Source: Triatoma infestans (Eukaryota > Arthropoda > Insecta > Hemiptera > Reduviidae). From it: 64,000 bases of DNA. Under the pieces are notes generated by a model that was given only the letters and a program-made list of their open reading frames with translations, was not told the DNA's origin and searched no databases. The stretch is taken from NCBI GenBank assembly GCA_011037195.1, contig JAAEAF010000103.1, positions 549,478 through 613,477 of the forward strand. Direction: 5' to 3'. How positions within the stretch are numbered: the first letter of the stretch is position 1; each line of letters starts with the position of its first letter. Positions 1 to 12,800 of the stretch are shown one piece after another. The translations under genes and the position numbers were made by a program.

Positions 1-546
1 TATTTAGTAGATTGTGGATATGAAAACAGATAAACATACGACATTCTAATATCGTATAGAGATACACGAATATATAAAATTATGTAAAATAACTAATGGA
101 AGTCCGCCTTATATTGATACAGATTTATAATGATAATGATAAACATGTATAATACATTTTCAACAAATTGCGTAATGATTATTTTTAACATCGCAATTTA
201 TTTTTTTGACTGCTTGTGGTAAACAATAGAAAGGGTCAATCTAAAAGACCAGAAGCCAGTGAAAGTGAATACTGAATATATTGTAGGCTTACTGAATGCA
301 TTGTATATACTGAATATAATCAGTAAGCTTATAAACAAATATATTGCCTTAGCTCTAATATAAAAAAAAATTAAAAAATCACGATGAAATTCGACGGTTT
401 AAAAACAATATTGGCAAAAGGAAATTCTGAAAAAGTCAAATTACAAAACAAAATTCTAAACAAACAAGGGAATTTCTTTGAATATAAACTAAATTTCAAT
501 TAAATTATTTAGCAAACATGCAATGAAAATAATACGGAATTAATTA
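1..546. other. AT-rich sequence with no recognised feature
   Basis: No open frame, RNA gene or repeat terminus that I can support. It ends at the TA dinucleotide that precedes the inverted-repeat element starting at 549. Confidence 0.5.
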
Positions 547-548
547 TA

Positions 549-1127
549 GGGTAAAGCTCTAGGAGAGATGCCGTGGGTAGGAGAGAAGACGCAGGCTTTG
601 CTTTTCTTGTTTGCCACCACGTGGCGTCGTGGAAGTTAGTCCAGGAGTAGAGAGATCAGAAGCGAACATATTGCAAAATTCTTCAGTTATTTTGTGTGTT
701 CTACGAACATTTATACGCATCAGCTACATCTGGTTAATACCTGAATAACGCTTAGTAAATTTTTTTCTTTTTTATATACCATATTAATTGCAATTGAAAT
801 GAAAGATTTCCCGCTGTCGCTAAAGTTTGTCTCGTAGACATAGTGTTCACCAAGTTTCATGTCGATCAGCCATGTTACCTTCACAGAGGAGAGGTCTCCT
901 ACCTATGTGGTGCGTCATCTATTCTACCATAATAGGAGAGACGGCCAAATGTAGTGTATTTGTATTTTATTTCTGGAATAAATGAGAATGTTTTTTTTTT
1001 GAAAAATATTTTTTGGTAAATAATAGTAGTTGACATATGTTGTTTTATAACAACTCTTTAATATATCTCCTACATTTTGATGCAGGGCATAACTTCGAAA
1101 TGTGCGTCATCTCTCCTAGCTTTACCC
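549..1127. mobile_element. 579-bp non-autonomous DNA transposon with TA target duplication
   Basis: The left end reads GGGTAAAGCT and continues, after a 2-base insertion, with AGGAGAGATG. The right end is its reverse complement, giving inverted repeats of about 24 bp. TA dinucleotides flank both ends (547-548 and 1128-1129), as expected for Tc1/mariner-type integration. No transposase is encoded, so it would depend on another element. The assignment to Tc1/mariner rests only on the TA flanks, and the TIR sequence is not one I recognise. Confidence 0.65.
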
Positions 1128-1129
1128 TA

Positions 1130-4100
1130 CCTGATTTTTTTCGAAAATTTTAATTTATATTTTTCAACAGAGTTGAAGGAATAGTAAATTAAAATTTGGA
1201 AAACTTCTGAAGAAAATCATGTTTAAATGGTGTTTCTTGACTCAGAAAAGAGTGTTCCATCAGTTAGTACAGGCAGGTAGCGTTAAGATGTTAACCCATT
1301 GGTTACTTCCTTCACTTGGTTTTCAAGTAGGAACATTTTTCGTTGATATTTTAAAGTGAGCTTTACAGCACAAACATTGAAATTTCAGTGGCATAATGAA
1401 ATTTTAGTGCCATTTCAGTGGAAATGACACTAACTATTGACAAAGAAAAAAATAAACAAAAAATTAATTGGCCATTATAACTCGGTAATTATTCGGTAGA
1501 ATTAATTATTGACTCATGGCTGTCAATTTTGCAGCATCGAGGATTGATAAAAAGAAAATTTGGAAAAGCTTAAGTTTGTCAAATTTAATTTAGAGTTAGT
1601 CAATAGTTTAGAGTTTAGTTAATATTGCGGGACCAATGATGAAATTGGAGATTCGTATTACACCTATTGCTGAAAGGAGTGGGGAAAAAAAATTAAGGAA
1701 AAATAAATGAAAGATAGAAAACATTGATGATCCTGAAATGGCCCTTAGACGGTAAGAACAGTTTGACAGGTAGGTTTAACCCCCGGGCAAGCTGGTATTT
1801 TTGTTAGGTTCCCAAGTGCGGTTTATAGTTTTTCGTTGGTCCTTTGTAAATGTTGCAGGACAAACTGTCAAATCGACGCACATTAACGATCAATTAAAAT
1901 TTAATAAAAATTGTATGTCTAACTTCAAGTCAAGTTGGTCCGGTGCACACAGTTTTCCTCAATATCTTTGTCGATTTTGCGTCAAAAACGGTAAAATTTT
2001 GCTGGTTGCAGAACTAACGCAGCACCAACGATTATTTGATGAATAGAAATTTTAAGTCATTTATAGAAACTGGTGAGATTAGATTACTTTACATCAATTT
2101 GGAGTGATCACTATTTTTCATTAATAACTGCCAATTTGGCGCCACAAATACTGAAAATCTTCAGAGAGACGGCATTGATAATGATGATGATGTGCAGAAA
2201 TTCTGCAAGTATGTTTTGTGAGGAGACTGCATACAGGCTTGCTTTATAATAAACGCTCATCATTAATTTCTAAAGGTTTGAATTAATTCAGTCGGCTATG
2301 ACTGAAACTGTTCTAATAATCAGATGGAAGCAAAGAAAAGAAAATTTTTATTTTCTACCAATATTGTTTATAAGATTTTTATTTTTTCCAAATTTTCGGA
2401 GGTTAGAAAAAAAGAATAGAAGTTGACAAGAATTCAAAATTAATTTTTTATGAGATCATATATACCTACACTTGACAATATGCCAACAAATTTTTATTTT
2501 TCTTGAGAAACTACTGAAAAAATGTTTTATTCAGTGCTTGAAGCTTAAAATCTGCTAAAACAAAAAAAAAAAAAATGTAATAAAATGGGGGAATAATAAA
2601 CATATTATTATAAGTAATGTCCAAAAAAACTATATTTTAACCAATTTGTGAAGGCCATTATTATATTGGAGCCGGCTTGATTTAAAAATAAATATTTTGA
2701 CCAAAATTATGGATTTTTAACTAATTATAAATTAAAATAATAAATAATTAAATGTGGTTTAAATTTGAACATTTGTTTTTATGTTGACAGAAACAATATC
2801 GGTAGAATTTTTGTCAGCTGCGAATTTTAAATTGTAAAGTAAAAAAATCTACAGAATAAAATAATTTATTTAAAAAAATTTATCTTTATTTGTCTGATAC
2901 TTTTTGTCTAGGCAAATGTTACTGCCATTGGTAGCGGACATATTTCATCTAATTACCTGCACAAGTTATTTAAGTTTGATACAAATAATTATATGTAATG
3001 TTCACTTCCCTTAATGAATACTAATTTTTGGCTTAACTATCCGATAATAAAACATACATAATAACTATTCAACAATAAAACATAAAAGTTAGTTCACATT
3101 AATAAAACCAAAATTTTGCATTCTAATTTTAACAATAAGTATATGAAACGATTTTCGAAAAGAATACATACTAATGATGGCATTAACAATTTCATAATTT
3201 AATTTTCAAAGGGCTAAATTTATAGAATACTTTTCTTTATTTTTCAAATATTATTCCGTCTTTAAAATTTCATCTTCTATTGTCTTCATAAAAGTGGCTC
3301 TTGAAGATTTTTATTTTTTGGGAAAATCAAATACGACCACTATTTATAGAAAATACTTGTTTTCCACTAAAATCCCGTTTTCGGCAGGCTTTTACTTTTT
3401 TGTTTCAGACAAGCGTAGTGTAATTATTTTATACATTTTTTCTAACTTCTATTTTAAAAACGCGTTATATGAACTATTTTTCTACTTATATTGATTATTA
3501 AAAAGTCAAACTTTTTAAAAACTATTATCATCCCCTTTTTTAAACATATTTTTTTTTTAATTATTAATCTAGAAGTTTAATAATTAGAAGTAACACAATA
3601 TTATATTTGGTTTTTGAGTGTGTTTTACTACCGATCCGAGCGAATTTACTACCTATAAATTGATTAAAGTCACATGTAAATTAATGTAGCATAAAAACTG
3701 CTCATGGAATAGCAAATAAACCTTTATATCTTTCACTTGTTTAAAAAAAAAAAAAAATCACTTAAATACTTCATGTTTTCTCAAAAGAAAAAATAAAATT
3801 AAAATGCTTTAAACAGGCACTTAATTGAATTGAAATTGTGATACATTGGAGGGTTATGATAACTAGATCTACATTTAAAATAAATTTTGTATTTTATGTT
3901 TAATTCAAAATTATATCAGACAAAAAAAAAATTAATAACGAAAAAAAAAAAATAAAAAACTCTAACAACCAATCAATGACAGTGTTTTTTAAATTATAAA
4001 AATTATTATAATTTATATTTATATTTACATGTCATGAACATATATATAACTGAAGTACAATATGTTTTTTTTTTTTTATATATTAATTATTCTTTGGATT

Positions 4101-4953
4101 ATATTTTCACATATGATCAATATAAACACTCAAATCGAACGCTCTCGACCTTACATTTAAATATTAATGATGATTTTATTGTTCGAGATATATTTTTTAT
4201 AAATATGTATAAGGGAGGTTATATGATGGTTGTTAAAATGAACCTGTTTAATTTAGGCCCGGGTTATTAATTTATTTTATTTTTTAGATTTAACGTTTAT
4301 TTTTTATGATTAAAAAATGGAAAAAAGGTACAATAATGAGATCCAAAGCATGTATTTTTTTTAAATTTTATCTTTTTTTTAATTTTTTTTTTTTTTAAGA
4401 ACAGGGTTCAAATTGTATTAAACAAAGGAATGTAAGTTAACAACATTTTTCTGGCAGTGAACAACTTATATTTACAGAGGCAAAAACTGTTGTTCAAAAT
4501 ACCATGATTTTAACTTCTTTTTTTTTTTTCAGTAACAACAAGGTACCCAGATGGTGTGAATTCTGATTAATTACATTTACATATATAGACTCTTAGCGAC
4601 ATATATATATATATTTTTCTCTAAATACTGTATATTGTACTTACTAAAGTAACAATTTTTATTTTTTTATTTAATTTTTTTTTTGTGGCTACTTACTAAT
4701 TTTATTAAGAATGCAATAAACATTAAAAGTATATATATAGATATTTTTTTTTTTAATTTTAATTTTTTTCCAAATAGTGATAACTTTACCTCCAATCACA
4801 ACAATCTCCAAGTATTTTCAATAGATAATGCTTGTATAAAATTTGAAATTGTCAACAGATTTTTTTTTTTTATCTTTTTAATTTTCAAAAATTACAAATA
4901 TTTATTATTATTTACTTTTTCTTTATAAATTATTAGAACATAATTTGAACACA
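1130..4953. other. AT-rich flank downstream of the ATPase gene
   Basis: This stretch is rich in A and T runs and lies beyond the 3' end of the minus-strand ATPase beta gene. The many AATAAA-like hexamers on the minus strand are not informative in such sequence, so the end of the 3' UTR cannot be placed. Short open frames here (for example 1801-2046 and 4034-4270) begin with TTG or lie in low-complexity sequence and resemble no protein. Confidence 0.5.
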
Positions 4954-5079
4954 TACCTTAAAGCTAGGAAATGAGTAGAAAAAAAACAGAAATTAAATAA
5001 TAAATAAGAAAAAATTAAAACAACAGAAATATAATTGGACATATATAATATATATATAAACAGAATTTTGCTAATAACA
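4954..5079. repeat. Direct-repeat block, copy 1 (126 bp)
   Basis: It is nearly identical to 7343-7466: one length difference in an A run and one substitution (ATTAAAT against ATTGAAT). Flanking sequence is unrelated on both sides. This copy lies downstream of the ATPase beta stop codon, perhaps in its 3' UTR. The other copy lies inside the last intron of the same gene. Confidence 0.85.
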
Positions 5080-6755
5080 TGGCAGCTCAAAGCATATTAC
5101 AACTATTTTTTTTTTCTTCATTTTTTAAGTATTATTTAATGACTAGACTATTATTAAGGTGATGCCTAGAAACTAAGTGAATATCTCTACTTATTACTTT
5201 AAGTAACTATGTATCTCTCCCATATACGCTTCAAATTTTTTATCGCCCTTGTTATCACATTCTAATCTAATACTTTAAGCATTCGATTTTTTGTGTTTTT
5301 GTTTTTTTTTTAACTGCGTGTTCTTTTTACCACGCGTCAACAGACAAACCCGGATGGTCTCTGTAAAATATACACGTTAGCCCTTTTTTTCTCTTCTTTT
5401 TATTCAATTTTTTGGTAACTAAAATATTTATTATTCAATTTTATTTTCAAATTAGACAAATGTTACATTTATTATTATTTTTTTAAATTATTATTCCGAG
5501 GGGCACAACCTTATGGGCAATTTTTTATTTTTCTTTTTTGAGAAATAAGTACAGACCAATACTAGAATGTAAGCATAACATCGGCCATTGAACACACAAA
5601 CAATATTTAACACATTTCAACTACACAGTTTTGAAACCCACTTTTTTATGGTATAATTTTAATTTTTATTTTGTTTTTCATTATTTTATTTATATTTTTT
5701 TCAATACTTTACGAGATAAAAGTCCCTCGAAAAAATTTGTTTAGTTTCTTCTTCATCCATTATCCCAAGTATATAACTCACTTTTGTACACACGATTTTG
5801 TGCCGATAGTGTATATATATTTTATATATATATACACAATGTATACAAAATATATATACATATATAATAATATTTTAAAAATAAATTAATTAAAAATTTT
5901 TATAATAGTGTTAGGAGTTTTATGGGGAAATATTTATTCACGTGTAGCCACACTACCAAAGGGTGTATATTTTTTCATCTAAAAAAACCCTAGAGGCTAA
6001 TTTGTAGAAGAATAAATTTCACTTCAAACATTAAAAATCTATTTATTTATTTTTCATTTTTGTATTTATTACTTCAAAAACTAATCTTCAATTAATAAAT
6101 AAATGTATGTTTTGCCCCTCATTGTGAAAAGAAAAAATTCAAGCCTGGGTGTGGACAATTTAAAGTGAGTAAAGTGGGTATTTGAGCCGGCGGGAGGATA
6201 TTTTGTCTACCTCCTCCAAATAATTATAACACACACATATATATATTTATTTATATGTATTTTTTTTTTATATAAATTACAATGTGGTTTTACATATATG
6301 TAAAAAAGAAGTAGCGCCTATTAAAAGGAAGTAAGTAGCACAGCCAAAACATAGCACTCCTACTGTGTCCCCAGTAGATAGAGTGAGCTACACGTGTTCA
6401 AAACCAATTAAATTGGCATTAATGAGGGGGAATAAAAATTAATGCAATATTAGACGGAGAATTATGTCTTATCTTTCTTTTTTTTAAATTTATGTGTATT
6501 GAATTTATTGCGAATTTTTTATTTTTTGTAAAGAAAAGATTTTTAATTTATTTCATTTTTTGTGTTTTGTAATGTTGGTAATATTAAAATATTCTACCAT
6601 CACAAAACAAAAAAATTCTAATTAAAGTTGTCGACTGCTGTTTTTATTATTATTTTTATTTGTAGTTAGGCTGGTGATGTAGGGAATGTTGAAATTTTTA
6701 ATTATATTTATATATTTATAAGCTTTTAGCTATTGTTCACGCGCGCTGGCTTCTA
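5080..6755 (-). other. Probable 3' UTR and flank of the ATPase beta gene
   Basis: The sequence runs from the stop codon of the minus-strand gene into AT-rich DNA. A less AT-biased patch at about 6150-6420 could belong to the 3' UTR. The polyadenylation site cannot be chosen from the many candidate hexamers. Confidence 0.4.
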
Positions 6756-6859
6756 TTAGTCGATCATGAGCTCAAAATGTACGGAGCCTCGACGTTCCGC
6801 ACGATCGTGCTGTATATTGTGCGCCCATGCTTTACATTCTATGTTTATTAGTACACCGC
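6756..6859 (-). CDS. nrv: Na+/K+-ATPase beta, terminal coding exon
   Basis: The acceptor reads TTTCTGTTTCAG just above 6859. The exon supplies the last two bases of a split serine codon, then 33 residues and a TAA stop at 6756-6758. It holds the sixth conserved cysteine (INIECKAW), which pairs with VSC of the preceding exon in the family, and ends GSVHFELMID. Confidence 0.93.
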
Positions 6860-9800
6860 CTGAAACAGAAATAAAAAGAAGTTATATTTTTGTTCGTACA
6901 TACATTCATACATAAACACACATATATATACGTGTTAAGAATTTCATTGCTTGAAATCATTAATATCAATATCGGCTCCTTCCCGCACAAGTAGGACTAG
7001 CCACGTTCCTGCGGGTACCCCAAACTTATAAACGAATAACACTTACACACTATATTCACACAGTACCTGCAGAGTTACTGATATGTTGCTATTTGGGTTT
7101 GGCATATTCACAGGCATGCTCAAGCTCACCATCATACACAACAAACACTGAAGACACTTACATTCTCGTACAAATACTGACATCGACGGGAACCACAATA
7201 GATCTTCCAGATCGCAGTGGATTTTTGGCGAAGTTCAGGGTCTTTCAGTCTCCAAATAAATTTCATAAAATTAAATACTTTAGCACCTGGACGTGTCGTC
7301 CTCAAAGCTTCATATTAATCGAAAAAAGATATAGAAAATGTTTACCTTAAAGCTAGGAAATGAGTAGAAAAAACAGAAATTGAATAATAAATAAGAAAAA
7401 ATTAAAACAACAGAAATATAATTGGACATATATAATATATATATAAACAGAATTTTGCTAATAACACAAACAGGCTTCATTGGCTTGAGACATACTACTA
7501 GCATCTCCGCTTTTGAGCAAAGAAATAAGGATTCAATTACCGCTGCTGCCAATTACTTAGGCGACATATTTAGTCAGCAGAGATAGTGGCGAGAGACGTA
7601 AAAGAAAGAAAGGCCTCCGCAACAGACGTATTTATTCTCAAAACAAAATCGCTTTCGAGGAAGCTGGTTTGGATCTATAAAATAGTAATCCGCTCCGTAG
7701 ATTTGTTCGTATGTGATCTTGAGTTTTAAAAAAAGGTGAAGAGAATTACCCCGCTTTTGGAAAAAGCTTTCTGAGAAAAATTTTCGGACTAAACCTCTTT
7801 AGCATAGAAATTAAAAAATGCTAATTTAATGTTTTTTTTTTAATTTAAGGCGCGTCAACATCTATGGTCATTGGCGCCCGGAGCCTTCTCAGTGAACTGT
7901 CGGCCTCCGGACAGTGTTCTCTCGTTACAGACATCACTATCTATCACCGGACACTGAGCTGTAGAGGCTCCTAGGAAGAAAAAATCTAAGGGTAGCACAG
8001 CTGGACTTGAACCCGGATCCTCCGCTTTAATTGATTTGAGAAGTCTGTAAAATGCAATCTACTTAGTAAATAAGTAAAGTTGAGTTCGGAATCGATCGGT
8101 ATGTTTAAGAATAAATAGTTGTTGCAAATAAGACACGTTGAAGCATAAAATTATTTATCGAAATCAACCGTAGGAATCCTTTACTATAGTAAAGGATAAT
8201 ATTACAATAAATAAATCAATGGTTCGATAAATAGCAATCCCCTCCCTATTTTATGAATAAACTAATTTTCAATTTTTGGCCCCCAGAAAAATGGTAGTGT
8301 TGAGAAAAGTTATGATTGTTCTTTCTAAGCAATATTTTCAGGAGTCTAAGCTTAATTTCACAGTGGAGAGAAGATTATTATATAAGAAACACGTTCCACG
8401 TCCCCAATAATAACTATTTCCATGAAAAATAGCTCAAGTTCAGATTTTGTAGCAGTGTTTTTATCGAATGTAGTTTACAGGATTTATTTTGATTATTTTT
8501 TTGAAATAACACAATAGGAAAGTATCAATGAATTTTATAACTTTGCCCCTTAAAAAACAAAATAATAATATTTTATACAATTGCGACTCTTCTCAGTTAC
8601 ATTAACGATTTTTTTCTTATTTTGTATATTTCTTTAGGCATTTTGGGTTGCTGAGGATATCCTAGTCAACAACAAGTTATACGGATACTTCCAGTACTCA
8701 CACAATATGTAAGGGGCCTGTTGATGTGTACAAGTACTTCATCGAACACAAACACAAATACATTCTCTCATAATTACACATTTTAAACCAAATTCTATTA
8801 TATAAACAGATTTAGGGGAAGGCTCTATTATTTACATAAATATATTAAGGTACCACGTTCCAGAATGCAATGAATTTGGCTTTATAGTCAGTCACTCCTT
8901 CTACGTCTAACATCTATACCCCTTTGCTTAAAAAAACATTTTCATAGTTAATTAAAAGCGCTAAAATTTATTTTTCTTTGGTAATACCACCCTCACAATA
9001 GAGAATTTATTATCTACTATTTAAATTGTTCAATAAACTGTAGTTTACTCACTTGCTGGTTTTTCGAACCAAATTGCGATGATTGGGCTGAGATAGCCCT
9101 TTTGATTTTTATAAGGAAAATAATATCCAGGGAAGCCACGTCTTGGTATGTATTGTATCGAACCAATATTCTCTACGTCCGCTGGGTTTTCACCCTCGCA
9201 TGAAACCCATACGGTATTTAACTAAAACAGAAAATATTTTCTTTATTAAGTGTGTAGAAATCTTTGTGAATATGTATGTATGTATGTATAAAAAAAAAAT
9301 ATTTTTTTAATTACTCAAAACATAATAATGAAATATTTTAGTTATACCGCTTTGGGGTTATGTTTCTTCTCGTCGTTGATGTGATTTTTAAGGTCTTGAG
9401 GCATGTTGTTTGGAAGGTGTTCTGTATCATTATAAAATTCTGGCATCCAGCCGAATATCTATACAAAAGCATCATTTTATTCCTCATTTAAGTTGTTATT
9501 ACTTAAATATTAAATAAAACATAAATTTGTTTGTTATTGTTAATATTTGAGTCTAGATTGCAAGCTCCACGTACAGCAATTAGTATTAAAGAGAAAAGAA
9601 TGTAATTTGGAATCGGATATTTATATTAAATATCTGCTTTGTTATAGAGCAGAAATCATAAGAAAAAATACGCCGTCTGAATCCAATATACTATTCCAAA
9701 TAGTTATTCAAAGAACTATTAAATTTCTGAAGCTTTAAAATGGGGTAATTGGTGCTTTCATTAGAGCTGAAATGGATATAAATTATTGATAAAAATAAGA

Positions 9801-12800
9801 AATGTATAATGTGTACCTTGTTAAGTTTGAGGAAGATACAAGGAGCTCCAGTATGGTAATTATAGTTAGCGTCTTTAAGGCATGGCGTCCAAGCACTAAT
9901 ATCTATCTTGCAAACTCGATCAACATTGTCTACAGTATCATAATCACAGTTTTGTACAAAACTCTCATATTGGGGATCGGGTTCCCTGTAAGCTGTACAA
10001 TAACATAATATATATAAGCTTGTTGGACAAAGAATTTTTTTTATTTTTTTTTAATGCAAAATGTAACTCTATAATTACATAAAAATAAAAACAATTAATT
10101 TTACAATAAACATTTTATAATTATTCCAAGTTATTTTCATCACTCTCTGTATATTGTCCACAATAGAAACAAGGTTACATATCCTAAATCTATAAAACCT
10201 CACTCCCTAGAAGAAAATTTTAAAAAAGTTTTTTAAAATTTTCTTCTAGGGAGTGAGCGTTTTATAGATTTAGGATATGTAATAGCCACAGTGGCTAGGG
10301 ATCTCGGGTGGGCACCAATGGATCCCGAGCCACTGTGGCTTGGCAGGTAGTGAGCAAGCAGACGAACTAGCCTGAAGAGGAGCCGAAATGCAACAACCAA
10401 ATACAGCACTTTTAAAAAGGTAATAAAATCTTCTTACCAAGAAGATATTAAGAAGATACAACAGCCCCAGGCAGAAGGAAAGCAGTGGCGGATGCTGCAA
10501 GACGAACCCATTCCGCCTATAGCTACCTGTAGCATGCTTTCGTATGATTATCTCCATCGTCATTTAAACAGATTGGAGGGTGGTGGACAGCCGAGCCCCG
10601 TTTGTCTCCTGTGCAACCATGGAAGATCATAGCGAAATGCCTCAGGAGAGCATCCATCAGAACATAGATGCACGATTGATCACGAGAATGGTGGGCTAGA
10701 ACCTCAGCAAAGGTGGGCGAAAACGTTTATTCATAGCTACTCGCCCAGGCTAACTACAGAATTACTTCAACTAGGCCGGCTGGCCATAAGGATAGCAGGT
10801 AGCCTCCTCACTGGCTATCGTAGACTTAATAAGCACATGTCCGTATGGGCCTGACAAGGATAGCCTGTGTAGGTTTTGTCAGGAAGAAGAGGAAACAGCA
10901 CTGCACGTTTTGTGCCAGTGCAAGTGGTTCGTATGGCTGATGTTTCGCCTCTTTGGAGAGAAGATGACTCTGCATGCTATCGTCACGAACGACGTCAGAA
11001 CAAATAGTATAATATCCACCCTATAAATTTAGACAATGCCATTATGGCAAAACTTTATTGGGCTATTAGGAGCTAAATGGCTTAGTTGAAAATAGAATTT
11101 TTTTCCTTTTAGATAATAGTCCAAACCGCGTCACCAAAAGTCTGTTGGTGAAAATCTCAGTTGAGGACTTGTCAAAGGATGTGAAAATTGTCGTTTTTAT
11201 GAGAATTATTTTTCAACACGTTATATGTTATAGAAGCAGCGTGATATTAGAAAAACGTAATATTGTGATAATATGCTCAAATATCTAGTAAAGGTCATTA
11301 CTTGAATTATGGTATAGTTTCAAGAGAAAACAATTAGTTTAAAATGGAGAGTATTTTACTTACTTTGTCTTTTTTAAAACTTATATCATTGCTAAAATAA
11401 CGGAAAAATAGACCTAGCAGAAATTTATATCTCTTACTCTCAAATTTTTCACATATGAATAATTTCTTTAGGAGAGGGGATGATGTAATAGCAACCAAAG
11501 AGAGTAAAGAGAAGAGAAGCGAACCCAACCACTCTCTCGGACTGGAGTGGGAGACACATATATATATAGACCGAGGACAGTCCAGAGATATACAGTTCAT
11601 ACTACTGAGTTCATACAGCCAATCACTACGAGTCATTACCCATTTTCCACTCTACCATACAGTATCACTACAAGTGTAAAGTCCAAGTAGACAGGGTCAC
11701 TCATTATTATTATACATAGTTAACCCAGTCTTCTTATTTCATCACCCAGACAAATTCTCTCCACCTAACAAATCCATTATATTCTCTCTCTGTTATTGAG
11801 GAAATAATTTAATCCAATAGAGTTTTTTTTCTTTTCGGACCCAACAACAGATGGTGGGACTAAGGCGAAGAGTGGGGAAAACTTTCGGTCTTAAGTAGGG
11901 GAATGGAGGAGGCACGAACTTTCTTTCCCAGGACCATTTTATATATATATATATTTATATACGCACACTACTTTCATCTCAATAAAATGCGGCTGTAATA
12001 GATTTCCTTAGCGTCAAGAAGGAAGACTTTTTCTATCTTGTTGTTGGTCTGTAGAAATATGGAAATTGCCACAGCAATAGCACTTGCAACAAGTTTCCTG
12101 ACCGTTTATGAGGATCTGCTTTAACCAAAGCTTTTGGTTTTAGGTCGTCTGTTTAGTGAATCAACTAGAACTAATCAGTGAATCGCCCTTTTAGTGCTAA
12201 ACTAAGGTTATGTGTGTAGCCATGGGCGCGCAATATCCAAATTTAAATTCATAATGAAAAATGTATGCTAAAATCACGCTATTCCATTTTGGAATTCTTT
12301 TGCAAATTGAACTAATGCAGAGAAAATAAATATAAAAGTAATTAGTAGTTGAAAAAAAAAATTAATGGACATTTCTTAATCACATTTTCCATTACAAATT
12401 TTTTTTTTCAATCAATTAAAATTATTTCCAAAATTAATCTCTTACAATTTATGGAATAAGATTTAATTCGTCATAATTGCCCAATAAATTTTTAAATGAA
12501 TTTTGAATCATATTTAATTATAAAAAAATTCAAGCATCATAACGATATTTCCAATTAGATTAGTTCAAATTAGCATTAACTGCAAACTGAAACAAGACAG
12601 TGTGAAAAATATTTCATTAGGGATATATTGGGTGTGTATGATACAGATACCATAGAAAGTTAAAAGATTGATCTTGGTTAGGGACTTATAAACAGTTTAA
12701 AGGTTTCTGCTTAGTATGAAGGATAACGAAAACTGTATATATGCTGAAATTGCTAAATTAAAACCGTAAAACTTTCGTCTAATAAACTACCTTGGCTTCC

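Larger units (their letters stand above)
6860..9052 (-). other. nrv: Intron between last two ATPase beta exons
   Basis: This 2193-bp intron has a GTGAGT donor at its high-coordinate end and a TTTCAG acceptor. It contains the second copy of the 125-bp direct repeat (7343-7466) and a SINE (7832-8028). I see no further exon. Confidence 0.85.
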
